From Amycolatopsis sp. A133 (lineage in GTDB: Bacteria; Actinomycetota; Actinomycetes; Mycobacteriales; Pseudonocardiaceae), in NCBI RefSeq assembly GCF_031082405.1, contig NZ_JAVHJU010000004.1, positions 586,092 to 650,091 on the forward strand: 64,000 nt of DNA, written 5' to 3'. Shown piece after piece: positions 52,656 through 61,651 of this stretch. Made by a program: the position numbers and the translations under genes. The notes under the pieces are model-generated. The model saw only the letters and a program-made list of their open reading frames with translations. It had not been told where the DNA came from and searched no databases. The stretch's first letter is position 1; each line of letters opens with the position of its first letter.

Positions 52656-53795
52656 ATGCGTGTCCTGTTCACGACGTGGGCCTGGCCCTCGCATTTTTAC
52701 CCCTTGGTACCGCTGGCGTGGGCGTTCCGCTGCGCCGGCCACGAGGTCCGGGTGGCGAGCCAGCCCGGGTTCGCCGAGGAAATCATCGAGTCGGGCCTGA
52801 CCGCGGTCGCGGTGGGCGAAGACATCGACGTCGCCGCGTCGGCGAGGGAGACGCTCGGCGTGCGCGACGACGTCCGGCCGAGCGAGCTGCGGACCGGCAA
52901 GGGCGAGCGGGCGGTCAGGATGTTCGCCGGCATCGCCGCGTCGATGGTGGACGACCTGTCCGCGTTCGCCGGTGCGTGGCGGCCGGACCTGGTCGTGTAC
53001 GAGCCCACCACCTACGCCGGCCCCATCGTGGCCGCCGCACTCGGCGTCCCGTCGGTCCGCCACCTGTGGGGCATCGACTTCTCCTACCGGGCCAAGGACT
53101 GGGAGTCCGCGGCGCTCCGGCCGCTCGGCGCGCGCTTCGGCCTGTCCTCGGTGGACACGATCGGGACGGTCACCGTCGATCCCTGCCCCGCCAGCCTGCA
53201 GCTGGCGGCACCGGTGCGCCGGGAGGACATGCGGTACGTCCCCTACAACGGGCCCGGGACCGTGCCGGACTGGCTGGCGGAGCCGCCCGGGAAACCGCGG
53301 GTGTGCGTCACCTGGGGCACCTCGACGGGCCGGCTCGACCCACGGCTCGTGCTCGTGCGGACGGTGATCGAGGCGATCCTCGACCTCGACGTCGAAGTGA
53401 TCGCCGCCGTGCGGGCGGGGGAAGCGGACCTGCTCGACGGGGTCCGGGTCGTGGAGGACCTGCCCCTGAACCTGCTGCTGCCCACCTGCGACGCCCTGGT
53501 CGCGCAGGGCGGGCTCGGCACCATGCTCACCGGGTTGTGCTCGGGCCTCCCCCAGCTGATCATCCCGCAGCTGCCCGAGACCGTCTCCAACGCCGAACAG
53601 CTGCGGGCCACCGGGGCGGGCACGTTCCTGCACCGCGAAGAGGCCGGGAGCGCGGCCATCCGGGCCGCGGTCGCCGGTCTGCTCGAAGAACCCCGCTACC
53701 GCGAGGCGGCGGGCAAGCTGAAGCAGGAGATCGAAACGCGCCCGTCGCCCCTGGACGTCGTCACCCGGCTCGAATCCCTGGCAGGTGCCCGATGA
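52656..53795 (+). CDS. GT1-family glycosyltransferase (copy 3 of 4)
   Basis: This 379-residue paralogue has MRVLFTTWAWPSHFYPLVPLAW, VVYEPTTYAGPIVAAALG, LWGIDFSYR, CPASLQLA, MRYVPYNGPG, RVCVTWGTSTGRL and VAQGGLGTMLTGL. GAGGGG precedes the ATG at 52656-52658. Its stop overlaps the start of the second methyltransferase (ATGA), so the enzymes are made together. It is head-to-tail with copy 2, probably a tandem duplication. Confidence 0.88.
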   Translation: MRVLFTTWAWPSHFYPLVPLAWAFRCAGHEVRVASQPGFAEEIIESGLTAVAVGEDIDVAASARETLGVRDDVRPSELRTGKGERAVRMFAGIAASMVDDLSAFAGAWRPDLVVYEPTTYAGPIVAAALGVPSVRHLWGIDFSYRAKDWESAALRPLGARFGLSSVDTIGTVTVDPCPASLQLAAPVRREDMRYVPYNGPGTVPDWLAEPPGKPRVCVTWGTSTGRLDPRLVLVRTVIEAILDLDVEVIAAVRAGEADLLDGVRVVEDLPLNLLLPTCDALVAQGGLGTMLTGLCSGLPQLIIPQLPETVSNAEQLRATGAGTFLHREEAGSAAIRAAVAGLLEEPRYREAAGKLKQEIETRPSPLDVVTRLESLAGAR

Positions 53796-54604
53796 TCGGC
53801 AGGCAGAACCTTCCCGAGGAGTACCTGACCTGGAACAAGGTCTGGAGTGCCCCGTTCGGCACCCACGCGGTGCGCGAGCTGTCCATGCGCGAGCGGCTGG
53901 CCCACCCGGACCCGGCGTCGCTCGGGATGTTCGCCTTCCAGCACCCGAGCCTGACCCGGCGGTTCGAATACCCGTGGGCTTTCCACACGGCCGCGCCGGC
54001 TCCGGGCATGCGCGTCGTCGAGATCGGCGGCGGCCTGGCGGGCTTCCAGTTCGTCCTGGCCGACGCCGGCTGCGAAGTGACCACAGTGGACCCGGCGGCC
54101 GCCGAGGGCCCCGACCAGTGGAGCGGCTCGACCTACCAGGTGTCCTGGGCGCTGACGCCCGAGAGCCACCAGAAGCTGAACACCGTGTTCGGCACCGGCG
54201 TGCGGCTGCTGGCGGAGCGCTTGCAGGACTGCGCGCTGCCCGACGGGACCTTCGACCGGATCTTCTGCCTCTCGGTGCTCGAACACGTGCCGCCCGCGGA
54301 GGCGCGCGGCATGCTGGAACGGTCCGCCGCGCTGCTCAAGCCGGGCGGCCTGCTCATCCTGACCGTGGATCTCTTCCTCGACGTGATCCCGTTCGGCGTG
54401 CTGAAGAGCAACAGCTGGGGCACCAACCTCGACGTGCACGAGCTGGTCACCGGCCTCGGGCTCGACCTCGTCGCCGGCGATCCCCGCGAGCTGCTCGGCT
54501 TCCCGGAGTTCGACTTCGACCGGGTGGTGCGGCTCATCCCCGAGCTGATGATGGGCACGTACCCGGTGCTCTCCCAGGCACTGGCCCTGCGAAAGCCGGC
54601 CTGA
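53792..54604 (+). CDS. SAM methyltransferase (copy 2 of 2)
   Basis: This 270-residue paralogue of the 50.7-kb gene has MIGRQNLPEEYLTWNKVWSA, motif I VVEIGGGLAGFQFVLADAG, TVDPAAAEG, FGTGVRLLAERLQD, FDRIFCLSVLEHV, LTVDLFLDV and WGTNLDVHE. Its start overlaps the glycosyltransferase stop and it is followed after one base by the fourth glycosyltransferase. The repeated order methyltransferase-glycosyltransferase suggests two methylated sugars or two successive methyl positions. Confidence 0.8.
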   Translation: MIGRQNLPEEYLTWNKVWSAPFGTHAVRELSMRERLAHPDPASLGMFAFQHPSLTRRFEYPWAFHTAAPAPGMRVVEIGGGLAGFQFVLADAGCEVTTVDPAAAEGPDQWSGSTYQVSWALTPESHQKLNTVFGTGVRLLAERLQDCALPDGTFDRIFCLSVLEHVPPAEARGMLERSAALLKPGGLLILTVDLFLDVIPFGVLKSNSWGTNLDVHELVTGLGLDLVAGDPRELLGFPEFDFDRVVRLIPELMMGTYPVLSQALALRKPA

Positions 54605-54605
54605 C

Positions 54606-55760
54606 GTGCGCATCCTGTTCACCACCTGGGCGTGGCCGTCGCACTACTACCCGCTGGTCCCGCTCGCCTGGGCCTGCCGGGCGGCCGGCCACGACGTCCG
54701 GGTGATCAGCCAGCCCGCGCTGGGCCCGGTGATCACCCGCTCGGGGCTGCCCGCCGTCACCACCGGCCGTGACCTTCCCCTGCTGAGCAGCGAGAGCATG
54801 CGGGGGTTCGAGTACCTGCTGTCCATCCCGGGTATCTCGCTGGAATGGGAGGACCTGCGGCAGCACGGCCCGGCCACGGTGGCCCTGTACGTGGAGATGG
54901 CCGAGTCGATGACCGCCGACGTCATCTCGTACGCGCGGTCGTGGCGGCCTGGCCTGATCGTCCACGACCCGACGACGTACGCCGGCCCGCTCGCGGCCGC
55001 CACGCTCGGCGTGCCGGCCGTCCGCCACGTCTGGGGCATCGACTACCCGTCGCTGAGCAGCGAATTCGAACCGGAGGCGCTCGCCGGGCTGCTGCGCCGG
55101 TTCGGCCTGGGCGAGGTGGGCACCCTCGGGGACGCGACCGTCGACCCGTGCCCGCCCAGCCTCCAGCGCGCCCGTCCGGTCCGGACACTGGCCATGCGGT
55201 ACGTCCCTTACAACGGTCCCGGCGCGGCTCCCGGCTGGCTGCTCGAACCGCCTGCCAGACCACGCGTCTGCGTCACCTGGGGCACCTCCACCACCCGGAT
55301 CTGCGGTGCCGGCCGGTTCGGCGTGCCGCAGGTTCTCGACGCGCTGGCCGGGCTGGACGTGGACGTGGTCGCGGCGATCTCCGCGCCGGAGCGGGAGCTG
55401 CTCGCGGACCGGCCCGGGGTGCGGGTGGTCTCCGACCTCCCGCTGCACCTGGTGATGGACAGCTGCGACCTCGTCATCGCGCAAGGGGGCGGCGGCACGC
55501 TCATGACGGCGGCGTGCGCCGGGGTGCCGCAGCTGCTGCTGCCCCTGCTCACCGACCAGCTGTACAACTCGCGCCGGCTCGCGGCGTCCGGCGCCGGCAT
55601 CATGCTCACCGGCGCCGCCACCGGCGACATCCGCGAGGCGGCGGGAGCACTCCTGGGCGATCCCCGCTACCGCCGCGCCGCGGCCGGGCTGCGCGACGAG
55701 GCGCGCGCGCAGCCGGCCGCGGGCGAGGTGGTCCGGGCGCTCGAGCGGCTCACAGCGTGA
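54606..55760 (+). CDS. GT1-family glycosyltransferase (copy 4 of 4)
   Basis: The protein has 384 residues with start GTG and MRILFTTWAWPSHYYPLVPLAW, VHDPTTYAGPL (His instead of Tyr before the Asp), VWGIDYPSL, CPPSLQRA, MRYVPYNGPGAAPGW, RVCVTWGTSTTRI and IAQGGGGTLMTAA. It has an ~8-residue insertion (AGRFGVPQVL region) relative to the paralogues. The end overlaps the convergent AsnB-like gene by 11 bp, which marks the border between the sugar block and the polyketide block. Confidence 0.87.
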   Translation: MRILFTTWAWPSHYYPLVPLAWACRAAGHDVRVISQPALGPVITRSGLPAVTTGRDLPLLSSESMRGFEYLLSIPGISLEWEDLRQHGPATVALYVEMAESMTADVISYARSWRPGLIVHDPTTYAGPLAAATLGVPAVRHVWGIDYPSLSSEFEPEALAGLLRRFGLGEVGTLGDATVDPCPPSLQRARPVRTLAMRYVPYNGPGAAPGWLLEPPARPRVCVTWGTSTTRICGAGRFGVPQVLDALAGLDVDVVAAISAPERELLADRPGVRVVSDLPLHLVMDSCDLVIAQGGGGTLMTAACAGVPQLLLPLLTDQLYNSRRLAASGAGIMLTGAATGDIREAAGALLGDPRYRRAAAGLRDEARAQPAAGEVVRALERLTA

Positions 55761-57519
55761 GCCGCAGGTCGAACGCGGCGAGCCAGTCGTCGATCTGCAG
55801 CGCGAGGTCCATCTCGAAGCGGTTCATGACCTCGACGCGGCCGCCGGCGTCCGCCGCGAGCAGCGGGCGCACCGGCGTGTCGTCGCGGTCGAGCATCGCC
55901 CGGACCCGTTTCCGCAGCACCACCTCGTAGTCCGGGTCCTGTGTGGACGGATAAGGCGTCTTGGGCCGGTCGAGCACGGCAGCGGGCAGCAGGTCGGCGA
56001 CCGCGGCGCGCAGCACCGATTTCTCCCGCCCGTCACGGGTTTTCATCGCCCACGGCACGTTGAACACGTACTCGACCAGCCGGTGGTCGCAGAACGGCAC
56101 CCGCACCTCGAGCCCGTGCGCCATGCTGATCCGGTCCTTGCGGTCGAGCAGTCCCGGCAGGAAGCGGCTCAGGAACAGGTGACCGACCTCGCGCATCCGG
56201 CGTTCGCCCGCCGGTTCGCCGTCGAGCACGGGCACGTCCGCGAGTGCCTCCCGGTAGGCCTCGTCCTGGTACCCGGTGACGTCGAGCCCGGCGAACACCC
56301 GCGGATCGAACAGGGCGGACGGCGTGGAAGCCTGGCGCACCATCGCGATCCACGGGAACGTGGCCGCCCCGGCGAACCGCGGGTCGGTGAACCACCGGTA
56401 CCCGCCGAACACCTCGTCGGCGGCCTCTCCGGAAAGCGCGACCGTGCAGTCCCGGCGGACGGCGCCGAACAGCTGGTACAACGACGTGTCCATGTCGACC
56501 AGCGCCGTCGGGAACTCCCGCGCGCGCAGGGCGGCGGCCCGGACTCCTTCGTCGGTCGCCTCGGCGTTGCCGACCACGACGTCGGTGTGCCGCGTGCCCA
56601 GGTGCCGCACCAGCGCGCGGACGTACGGCTCGTCCTCGGTCTCGCGCATCGCGTCGGGCCGGAACCCGCCGCCGAACCGGACGGAGAACGTCGGACTGTC
56701 CCGGCCCGCCAGCGCCGCGACCGCGCTGGAGTCGATCCCGCCCGAGGCCAGGACGCAGACGGGGACATCGGCGACGAGCTGCCCGGTGACGGCGTCGGCG
56801 AGCAGCTTCCGCACGGTGGCGACGGTGGTCTCCCAGTCGTCGCGGTGCTCCCTGGCCGTGAGCCGCCAGTACCGGCGCCGGGTGAGGCCGGCACGCGTGA
56901 CCCGGACCAGCTCGCCCGGCCGCACCTGCACCATCCCGCCGACGAGGCCGCGGCCCGGCGTGTTCACCAGGCCGAAGACCTCCCGGATGCCGTCCGCGTC
57001 GACCGTGCGCGGGACGCGGCCGCTCGCCAGCAGGGCCTTGGGTTCGGAGCCGAACACCACCCCGCCCCCGAGCCGGTGGTAGTACAGCGGTTTGACCCCG
57101 AGCCGGTCCCGGACCAGCAGCAGCTGTTCGGTGCGCTGGTCCCAGACGGCGAAGGCGTACATCCCGGTGAGCCGGTCGACGAAGCCCTCGCCCCACTCGA
57201 GATAGGCCCGCAGGACGACCTCGGTGTCGCCGCGGGTCCGGAACCGGTGGCCGCACGCCACCAGTTCCGCCCGCAGTTCCCGGAAGTTGTAGAGCTCGCC
57301 GCTGTAGGTGAGCACGACCGACCCGGCGACCATCGGCTGCGTGCTGCCGGCCAGGTCGATGACGGCGAGCCTGCGGTGGCCCACCGCCGCGTGGGTGTCC
57401 AGCCACCGGCCTTCCGCGTCGGGACCGCGGCAGGCCATGGTGCCGGTCATGGCCCGCAGCACCGCCTCTTCGTCGCGCAGGTCCCGCGAAAAGTCGGCCA
57501 GCCCGGCGATGCCGCACAT
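55750..57519 (-). CDS. AsnB-type glutamine-hydrolysing amidotransferase / asparagine synthase-like
   Basis: The protein has 589 residues. The N-terminal glutaminase starts with the nucleophile Cys2 (MCGIAG) and contains CRGPDAEG, SGELYNF and GDTEVVLRAY. The C-terminal synthetase has the ATP PP-loop LASGGIDSSAVAAL, SGEAADEVFGGY and RKDRISMAHGLEVRVPF. In type II polyketide clusters such enzymes amidate a carboxyl group (as in oxytetracycline or xantholipin-type pathways) or ligate an amino acid (pradimicin PdmN). It is the last gene of the leftward polyketide operon. It could link the aromatic part to nitrogen chemistry. Confidence 0.9.
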   Translation of the reverse strand: MCGIAGLADFSRDLRDEEAVLRAMTGTMACRGPDAEGRWLDTHAAVGHRRLAVIDLAGSTQPMVAGSVVLTYSGELYNFRELRAELVACGHRFRTRGDTEVVLRAYLEWGEGFVDRLTGMYAFAVWDQRTEQLLLVRDRLGVKPLYYHRLGGGVVFGSEPKALLASGRVPRTVDADGIREVFGLVNTPGRGLVGGMVQVRPGELVRVTRAGLTRRRYWRLTAREHRDDWETTVATVRKLLADAVTGQLVADVPVCVLASGGIDSSAVAALAGRDSPTFSVRFGGGFRPDAMRETEDEPYVRALVRHLGTRHTDVVVGNAEATDEGVRAAALRAREFPTALVDMDTSLYQLFGAVRRDCTVALSGEAADEVFGGYRWFTDPRFAGAATFPWIAMVRQASTPSALFDPRVFAGLDVTGYQDEAYREALADVPVLDGEPAGERRMREVGHLFLSRFLPGLLDRKDRISMAHGLEVRVPFCDHRLVEYVFNVPWAMKTRDGREKSVLRAAVADLLPAAVLDRPKTPYPSTQDPDYEVVLRKRVRAMLDRDDTPVRPLLAADAGGRVEVMNRFEMDLALQIDDWLAAFDLRLTL

Positions 57520-58542
57520 CTAAGCGGCCTGCTTGCGGGCGACCACCAGCGTCTCGGTCTCGCCGAGGGGATCGCACGTCACGTCGCCGAACCCCGCCTC
57601 CGCCAGCCACGTCCGGCACTCCTGCACGGTGTACTCGGCACCGCCGTGCGTGATGAGCAGCATGTCCAGGCTGATCAGCAGGTTCACCTTGTGCGTGAGC
57701 TCGTCGTCGAGCATCGCGTCGTAGATCAGCAGCGCGCCTCCGGGGCGCACCGCGCGGTAGGCCTTCCCGATCAGCATCCGGCGTTCCTCGTCCGACCAGT
57801 CGTGCAGCACGTGCCCGATGATCAGGATGTCGGCCTCCGGCAGCTCGTCGGTGAAGAAGTCACCGGCGTGGAACCCGATCCGCTCGCTCATGCCGAGCTG
57901 AGCCATGTGCTCTTCGAACGGCGCCTGCACCTGGGGCAGGTCGAAGACCGTGCCCGACAGGTGCGGCTGGGACTTGCACACCGTGGCGAGCAGGTTGCCC
58001 CGCGCGCCGCCGACGTCGACGACGGTCCGGCCCGCCGACCAGTCGAACGCCTCCACCAGCTTCGGGCCGAGCAGGTTGTTGACCGCGTCCATCATGGCCA
58101 GGAACTTCTTCAGTTCCGCGGGCTGCTGCGACATGTGGTCGAAGATGTCGCCGTCGCGGCCCGCGACCTGGGGCTCACCGGTGCGCAGGGCCTCGGCGAG
58201 GTTGCCCCACGCCGGGTACAGCTTGTGGTTGGCGCGCTCCAGGAAACCGCCGACGTAGGTCGGCTTGCCCCGCACCAGGTAGCGCTCCGCCGCGGGGGTG
58301 TTGGCGTAGTGATCGCCGTCGCGGCGCAGCAGGCCCAGCGAAACCAGGACGTTGAGCCAGTCGCGCAGGCCACGCCCGTTGAGGCCGAGCCGCTCGCGGA
58401 TCCGCTCGCCGCTCGCGGGCCCGTCGTCGAGAACGGTGAACAGCCCGAACTCGGTGCCGGCGAGCACCGCCTTGGCATCACAGAAAGCGGTACCGAGCTG
58501 GATGATTTCCATGGGGCTCGGCATGGTCGACGGTTCGCTCAT
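57520..58542 (-). CDS. O-methyltransferase (hydroxyneurosporene/HIOMT-type)
   Basis: The protein has 340 residues. A dimerisation/winged N-terminal domain (LGTAFCDAKAVLAGTEFGLFTVL) precedes the SAM domain with VVDVGGARGNLLATV, GTVFDLPQV, HAGDFF, ILIIGHVLHDW (catalytic His) and GGALLIYDAML. It is the standard O-methyltransferase of aromatic polyketide pathways. It starts at the ATG 58540-58542; a farther ATG 13 codons upstream lacks a better ribosome site. It abuts the amidotransferase start. It likely methylates a phenol of the polyketide. Confidence 0.88.
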   Translation of the reverse strand: MSEPSTMPSPMEIIQLGTAFCDAKAVLAGTEFGLFTVLDDGPASGERIRERLGLNGRGLRDWLNVLVSLGLLRRDGDHYANTPAAERYLVRGKPTYVGGFLERANHKLYPAWGNLAEALRTGEPQVAGRDGDIFDHMSQQPAELKKFLAMMDAVNNLLGPKLVEAFDWSAGRTVVDVGGARGNLLATVCKSQPHLSGTVFDLPQVQAPFEEHMAQLGMSERIGFHAGDFFTDELPEADILIIGHVLHDWSDEERRMLIGKAYRAVRPGGALLIYDAMLDDELTHKVNLLISLDMLLITHGGAEYTVQECRTWLAEAGFGDVTCDPLGETETLVVARKQAA

Positions 58543-58633
58543 GAGTGAGGTGGCTCCTCTCGCGGGTCGGACCCGCATCACGTTGCCCGATCGGATTCGG
58601 GTGGGGCTGAACCCTCGCTGAAGTGGGCCCGCC

Positions 58634-59503
58634 TCAGCGCTCCACGGCGACGGTGGCGGCGCCGATCACCGCGGCGTCCAGGTCGCCGAGCCCGGCCGCG
58701 ACCACTTCGGCGAACCGCTCGGCCGCCCGCGTCGTCACCGGCAGCTCGACCCCGAGCGCGGCCGCTTCCCGGGTGACCAGGTCCAGGTCCTTCGCCATCA
58801 GCCGGGCCCGGAACGCGGCGGGCTCGTACCGCGCCTCCCGCATCAGGGCGGCCCGGAAGGCCAGCACGCGCGAGCTGAACCCGCTGTGCTCGATGGCGCT
58901 GAGCAGCAGCTCGCGGTCAAGACCGGCCCCGACGCCGTACGAAACGGCTTCGGCCAGCGCGGCCAGCTGGGCGCCGAGCAGCAGGTTGAACACCAGCTTC
59001 GTGCTGGCCCCGTTGCCCGGCGGGCCGACGTAGCGCACCTCCCGGCCGAGGACGTCGAGCAGGTCTCGCACGCTTTCGACGTCTTCCGGCGCCCCGGCGG
59101 CGAGGACGCGCAGCTCACCCGCGCGTGCCTGGTGCGGGTTGCCGAGCACGCAGGCCTCGACCCGGCGGAGTCCCGCGCCCACCAGCCGGGCGGCGGCCGC
59201 CCGCGCGAACGTCGGGGACACCGTCGAGGTGTCGATCACCACCTGGCCGGCGGTGAGCGCCGGCAGCGCCTGCCCGAACAGCACCTGTTCGACCGCGGCC
59301 TCGTCGCCGAGACTGACCAGGACCGCGCGCGCCCCGGCGACGGCCTCCGCCGGGGTTTTCGCGAGCACGGCGCCACCGGTGACCAACGCGGCCGCCTTGG
59401 CCGGGGACCGGTTGTACACCGTCACCGGAAAACCGGCGGCCAGCAACCGGCAGGCCATCCCGGCGCCCATGTTGCCGAGCCCGAGCACGGCTGTGGGGTC
59501 CAT
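58634..59503 (-). CDS. NAD(P)-binding 6PGDH/3-hydroxyisobutyrate dehydrogenase-like
   Basis: The protein has 289 residues, Rossmann GLGNMGAGMACRLL near the start, DTSTVSP, the substrate-site GNGASTKLVFNLLL (with the Lys) and a helical C-terminal domain. It belongs to the beta-hydroxyacid dehydrogenase / imine reductase-like group. In this operon it may act on a small acid or a polyketide carbonyl. Unusual for type II clusters. GAGG precedes the ATG. The 91-bp gap downstream holds no gene. Confidence 0.85.
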   Translation of the reverse strand: MDPTAVLGLGNMGAGMACRLLAAGFPVTVYNRSPAKAAALVTGGAVLAKTPAEAVAGARAVLVSLGDEAAVEQVLFGQALPALTAGQVVIDTSTVSPTFARAAAARLVGAGLRRVEACVLGNPHQARAGELRVLAAGAPEDVESVRDLLDVLGREVRYVGPPGNGASTKLVFNLLLGAQLAALAEAVSYGVGAGLDRELLLSAIEHSGFSSRVLAFRAALMREARYEPAAFRARLMAKDLDLVTREAAALGVELPVTTRAAERFAEVVAAGLGDLDAAVIGAATVAVER

Positions 59504-59511
59504 CGCGCGCC

Positions 59512-59874
59512 TCAGCCCGCGGAGATCTGCGAGATGCAGCGCATCGTCGCGTCGCGGAAGTGGGCGGCGAAACTTTCCGGGGTGCTGGTGTCCCGTTGCT
59601 CCGCCAGGTACGGCGCCAGCTTGCCCTCCAGCTCGTGCACCCCGCGCTGGGTGGCCATGTGCCGGCCGACCAGGCGCAGATCGCCCTCGTAGTGGATCAC
59701 CCGCACCAGCATGCCCTCGGTCATGAACACGGCGGTGCCGAGCAGCTTGCCCGCCTCGGCACCGGACTCGTCGCGCAGCACCGGGGTGTCCACCCGGCGG
59801 AAGCCCGCGAAGATGTCCGCGATCTCGTCGTCGTGGCCCGGCTTGATCCGGTAGGTGATGGCCGCGTACGGCAT
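59512..59874 (-). CDS. SchA/CurD-like polyketide tailoring protein
   Basis: This 120-residue protein has MPYAAITYRIKPGHDDEIADIFAGF, an AGKLLGTAVFM strand, RVIHYEGDLRLVGRHMATQRGVHELE and TMRCISQIS. This is the SchA/CurD domain found in spore-pigment and pentangular polyketide clusters. These ferredoxin-like proteins assist cyclisation or oxidation; the exact reaction is not settled in the literature I know. AGGAG lies before the ATG at 59872-59874. Confidence 0.85.
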   Translation of the reverse strand: MPYAAITYRIKPGHDDEIADIFAGFRRVDTPVLRDESGAEAGKLLGTAVFMTEGMLVRVIHYEGDLRLVGRHMATQRGVHELEGKLAPYLAEQRDTSTPESFAAHFRDATMRCISQISAG

Positions 59875-59902
59875 GGTGTTCTCCTCCAGTTCGTGGTCGT
59901 GA

Positions 59903-60598
59903 TCAGATGCCGCCGTCGACGGGCAGGGTCACCCCGCTGATGTAGCGGGACGGCTCTCCGGTCAGGAAGAGCACCACGTCGGCGACTTCGTCGGGGGTCC
60001 CCAGCCTGCCGAGCGAGGTGAGGCCGGAGACCCGTTCCCTGATGTGCGGCGGCAGTTCGTCACCGGTGTCGATGAGACCGGGCGCGATCGCGTTCACCCG
60101 CACGCCCCGCGGTCCCAGTTCCTTGGCCAGTGACCGGGTCAGGCCGGTGACGCCGGCCTTCGCGGCGGTGTAGTGCGCTCGCTGCGGGATGCCCCGGGTG
60201 GCCGCGGACGCGCCGAAGTTGACGATCGACGCGCCCGGCCCCAGCAACCGCAGTGCGGCCTGGGTGACCAGGTAGGCCGAGGTGAGTCCGGTGTCGAGCA
60301 TGGAATGCCACTCGCCGGCGGAGAGGTCTTCGACAGCGGCCTGCCCGTCGCGGCCCACGTTGTTCACCACCACGTCGAGCCCGCCCAGGTGCCGTTCGCA
60401 CTCGGCGATCAGCCGCCCGGCGTCGTCGGGCCGGGTCACGTCGGCGGTCACGACGTGCACGTCGTGACCGGCCAGTTCTTCGTCGCCGTCCCCCCGGTGG
60501 CACGTCACCACCCGTGCCCCGCCGCGGGCGAACGCGAGCACGGTGGCCCGGCCGATCCCACGGGTGCCGCCGGTCACGAGGACACGCTTGTCCTTCAC
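59903..60598 (-). CDS. ketoreductase (SDR), copy 1
   Basis: This 231-residue classical SDR has VLVTGGTRGIGRA (TGxxxGxG), NNVGRDG, IVNFGASAA and YTAAKAG (YxxxK). It ends in PVDGGI. It is similar along its length to the 61.7-62.4 kb SDR (shared RAHYTAAKAG, RSLAKELGPRG, LTSLGRLGTPDEV). Such reductases set hydroxyl groups on the nascent polyketide or its rings. GGAGGA precedes the ATG. Confidence 0.9.
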   Translation of the reverse strand: MKDKRVLVTGGTRGIGRATVLAFARGGARVVTCHRGDGDEELAGHDVHVVTADVTRPDDAGRLIAECERHLGGLDVVVNNVGRDGQAAVEDLSAGEWHSMLDTGLTSAYLVTQAALRLLGPGASIVNFGASAATRGIPQRAHYTAAKAGVTGLTRSLAKELGPRGVRVNAIAPGLIDTGDELPPHIRERVSGLTSLGRLGTPDEVADVVLFLTGEPSRYISGVTLPVDGGI

Positions 60599-60622
60599 TG
60601 GGTTCCTCCTGCTGTTCGGGCG

Positions 60623-61063
60623 TTACCGGGCGGCGTGCACGGCCGCGTTGACGATGAGGGCGAGCACGGCGAGCACGGTGCGCACCAGGTTGAGGGCCCG
60701 CCACCGGCGCCGCGGGTCGGACCAGTCGGCCGGCACGTCCCCGCCCCGGCGGACCAGCCGGTTGAGCGGCACGTTGCCGAAGTGCGACACCGCCGACACC
60801 CCGAGCAGCAGCAGCGCGGCGAACACGTGCCACCACCTCGTAGCCGGGGCGAGGACGGCGAGGCCCAGGTCGGCCGCCGCACTCACCAACACGATGACCG
60901 GCATGGCCGGGTCGAAGTGCCGCCCGATCAGCCGGTGGGTAACCAGGTACTCCTCGGGCGGCAACGCGAAGAACAGCGGCACGACACTGAGGGCCACGCA
61001 GAACAACACGCCCGCGGTGAGCCCACTGCCCACGATGGCGAGGACGCTCAGCAGCACCGCCAT
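60623..61063 (-). CDS. DUF1772 membrane protein (anthrone-oxygenase-like), copy 1
   Basis: This 146-residue protein has four hydrophobic segments and the family feature NVPLNRLV near residue 100, plus WSDPRRRWRALNLVRTVLAVLAL at the end. DUF1772 proteins are annotated as anthrone-oxygenase-like in aromatic polyketide clusters. The start (ATG 61061-61063) overlaps the ABM stop by one base (TGATG). Its expected partner is the ABM protein just upstream. Oxidation of a ring carbon to a quinone is plausible. Confidence 0.82.
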   Translation of the reverse strand: MAVLLSVLAIVGSGLTAGVLFCVALSVVPLFFALPPEEYLVTHRLIGRHFDPAMPVIVLVSAAADLGLAVLAPATRWWHVFAALLLLGVSAVSHFGNVPLNRLVRRGGDVPADWSDPRRRWRALNLVRTVLAVLALIVNAAVHAAR

Positions 61064-61359
61064 CAGTACGCCGCTGTCACCTGGTAGACCTGGAACCCCG
61101 TCCCGTACTCGCGCAGGGGCGCGGTCGCCGGGCGGTGGCCGGGACCGTTCTCCCACTCCTGGAACGCGGCCAGGTCCTCCCACTCGCTCATCACGGCGAA
61201 GGCGGCCGGGTCCCGCACGGATCGCAGCAGTTCGTTGCCCAGCAGGCCCGGTGTCCCGGCGAGCGCCCTGCTGATGTCGTGGTAGGCGTCGGTGACCGCG
61301 TCCGCACCTCCGCCGGGCGCGGCGACGTACACGAGCACCCGCACCCGTGCGGTGGTCAT
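61063..61359 (-). CDS. ABM-type monooxygenase, copy 1
   Basis: This 98-residue ferredoxin-like ABM protein has MTTARVRVLVYVAAPGG, GTPGLLGNELLRSV, FAVMSEWEDLAAFQEWE and ATAPLREYGTG. Cofactor-free monooxygenases of this fold (ActVA-Orf6, TcmH type) oxidise anthrones to quinones. Its start overlaps the stop of the second ABM gene (ATGA), giving an ABM-ABM-DUF1772 gene string. Confidence 0.85.
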   Translation of the reverse strand: MTTARVRVLVYVAAPGGGADAVTDAYHDISRALAGTPGLLGNELLRSVRDPAAFAVMSEWEDLAAFQEWENGPGHRPATAPLREYGTGFQVYQVTAAY

Positions 61360-61649
61360 CGCAGTTCGTGGACGACGCGCATCGTCGTCATCGAGCCGGC
61401 GGAGCGGTACGGGTGCAGCTGCTTGCGGTGCTCCACGTGGCGTTCACTGCGCTCGTACTCCCGGAACTCCTCCTCGCTCGTCCAGTCGCTGACGATGTAG
61501 TAGACGCTCTCCTCCTCCACACTGCGGGAAAGCGTCTGGCCGAGGTTCGCCGGCTGTTCGGTGATGATCCCGCCGAGCCGGTGCCAGACCTGTTCGAATT
61601 CGGCTTCCCGGCCCGGGTGGACGGTCATGCGCAACTGCACGCGGAACAC
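61356..61649 (-). CDS. ABM-type monooxygenase, copy 2
   Basis: This 97-residue protein starts MFRVQLRMTVHPGREAEFEQVW (GTG start, 61647-61649). It has ESVYYIVSDWTSEEEFREYE and HRKQLHPYR, another ABM fold. It is closer to pentangular-pathway PdmH/PdmI-like proteins in style than to copy 1, which suggests separate oxidation steps. The start is 2 bp after the ketoreductase stop. Confidence 0.83.
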   Translation of the reverse strand: MFRVQLRMTVHPGREAEFEQVWHRLGGIITEQPANLGQTLSRSVEEESVYYIVSDWTSEEEFREYERSERHVEHRKQLHPYRSAGSMTTMRVVHELR

Positions 61650-61651
61650 GG

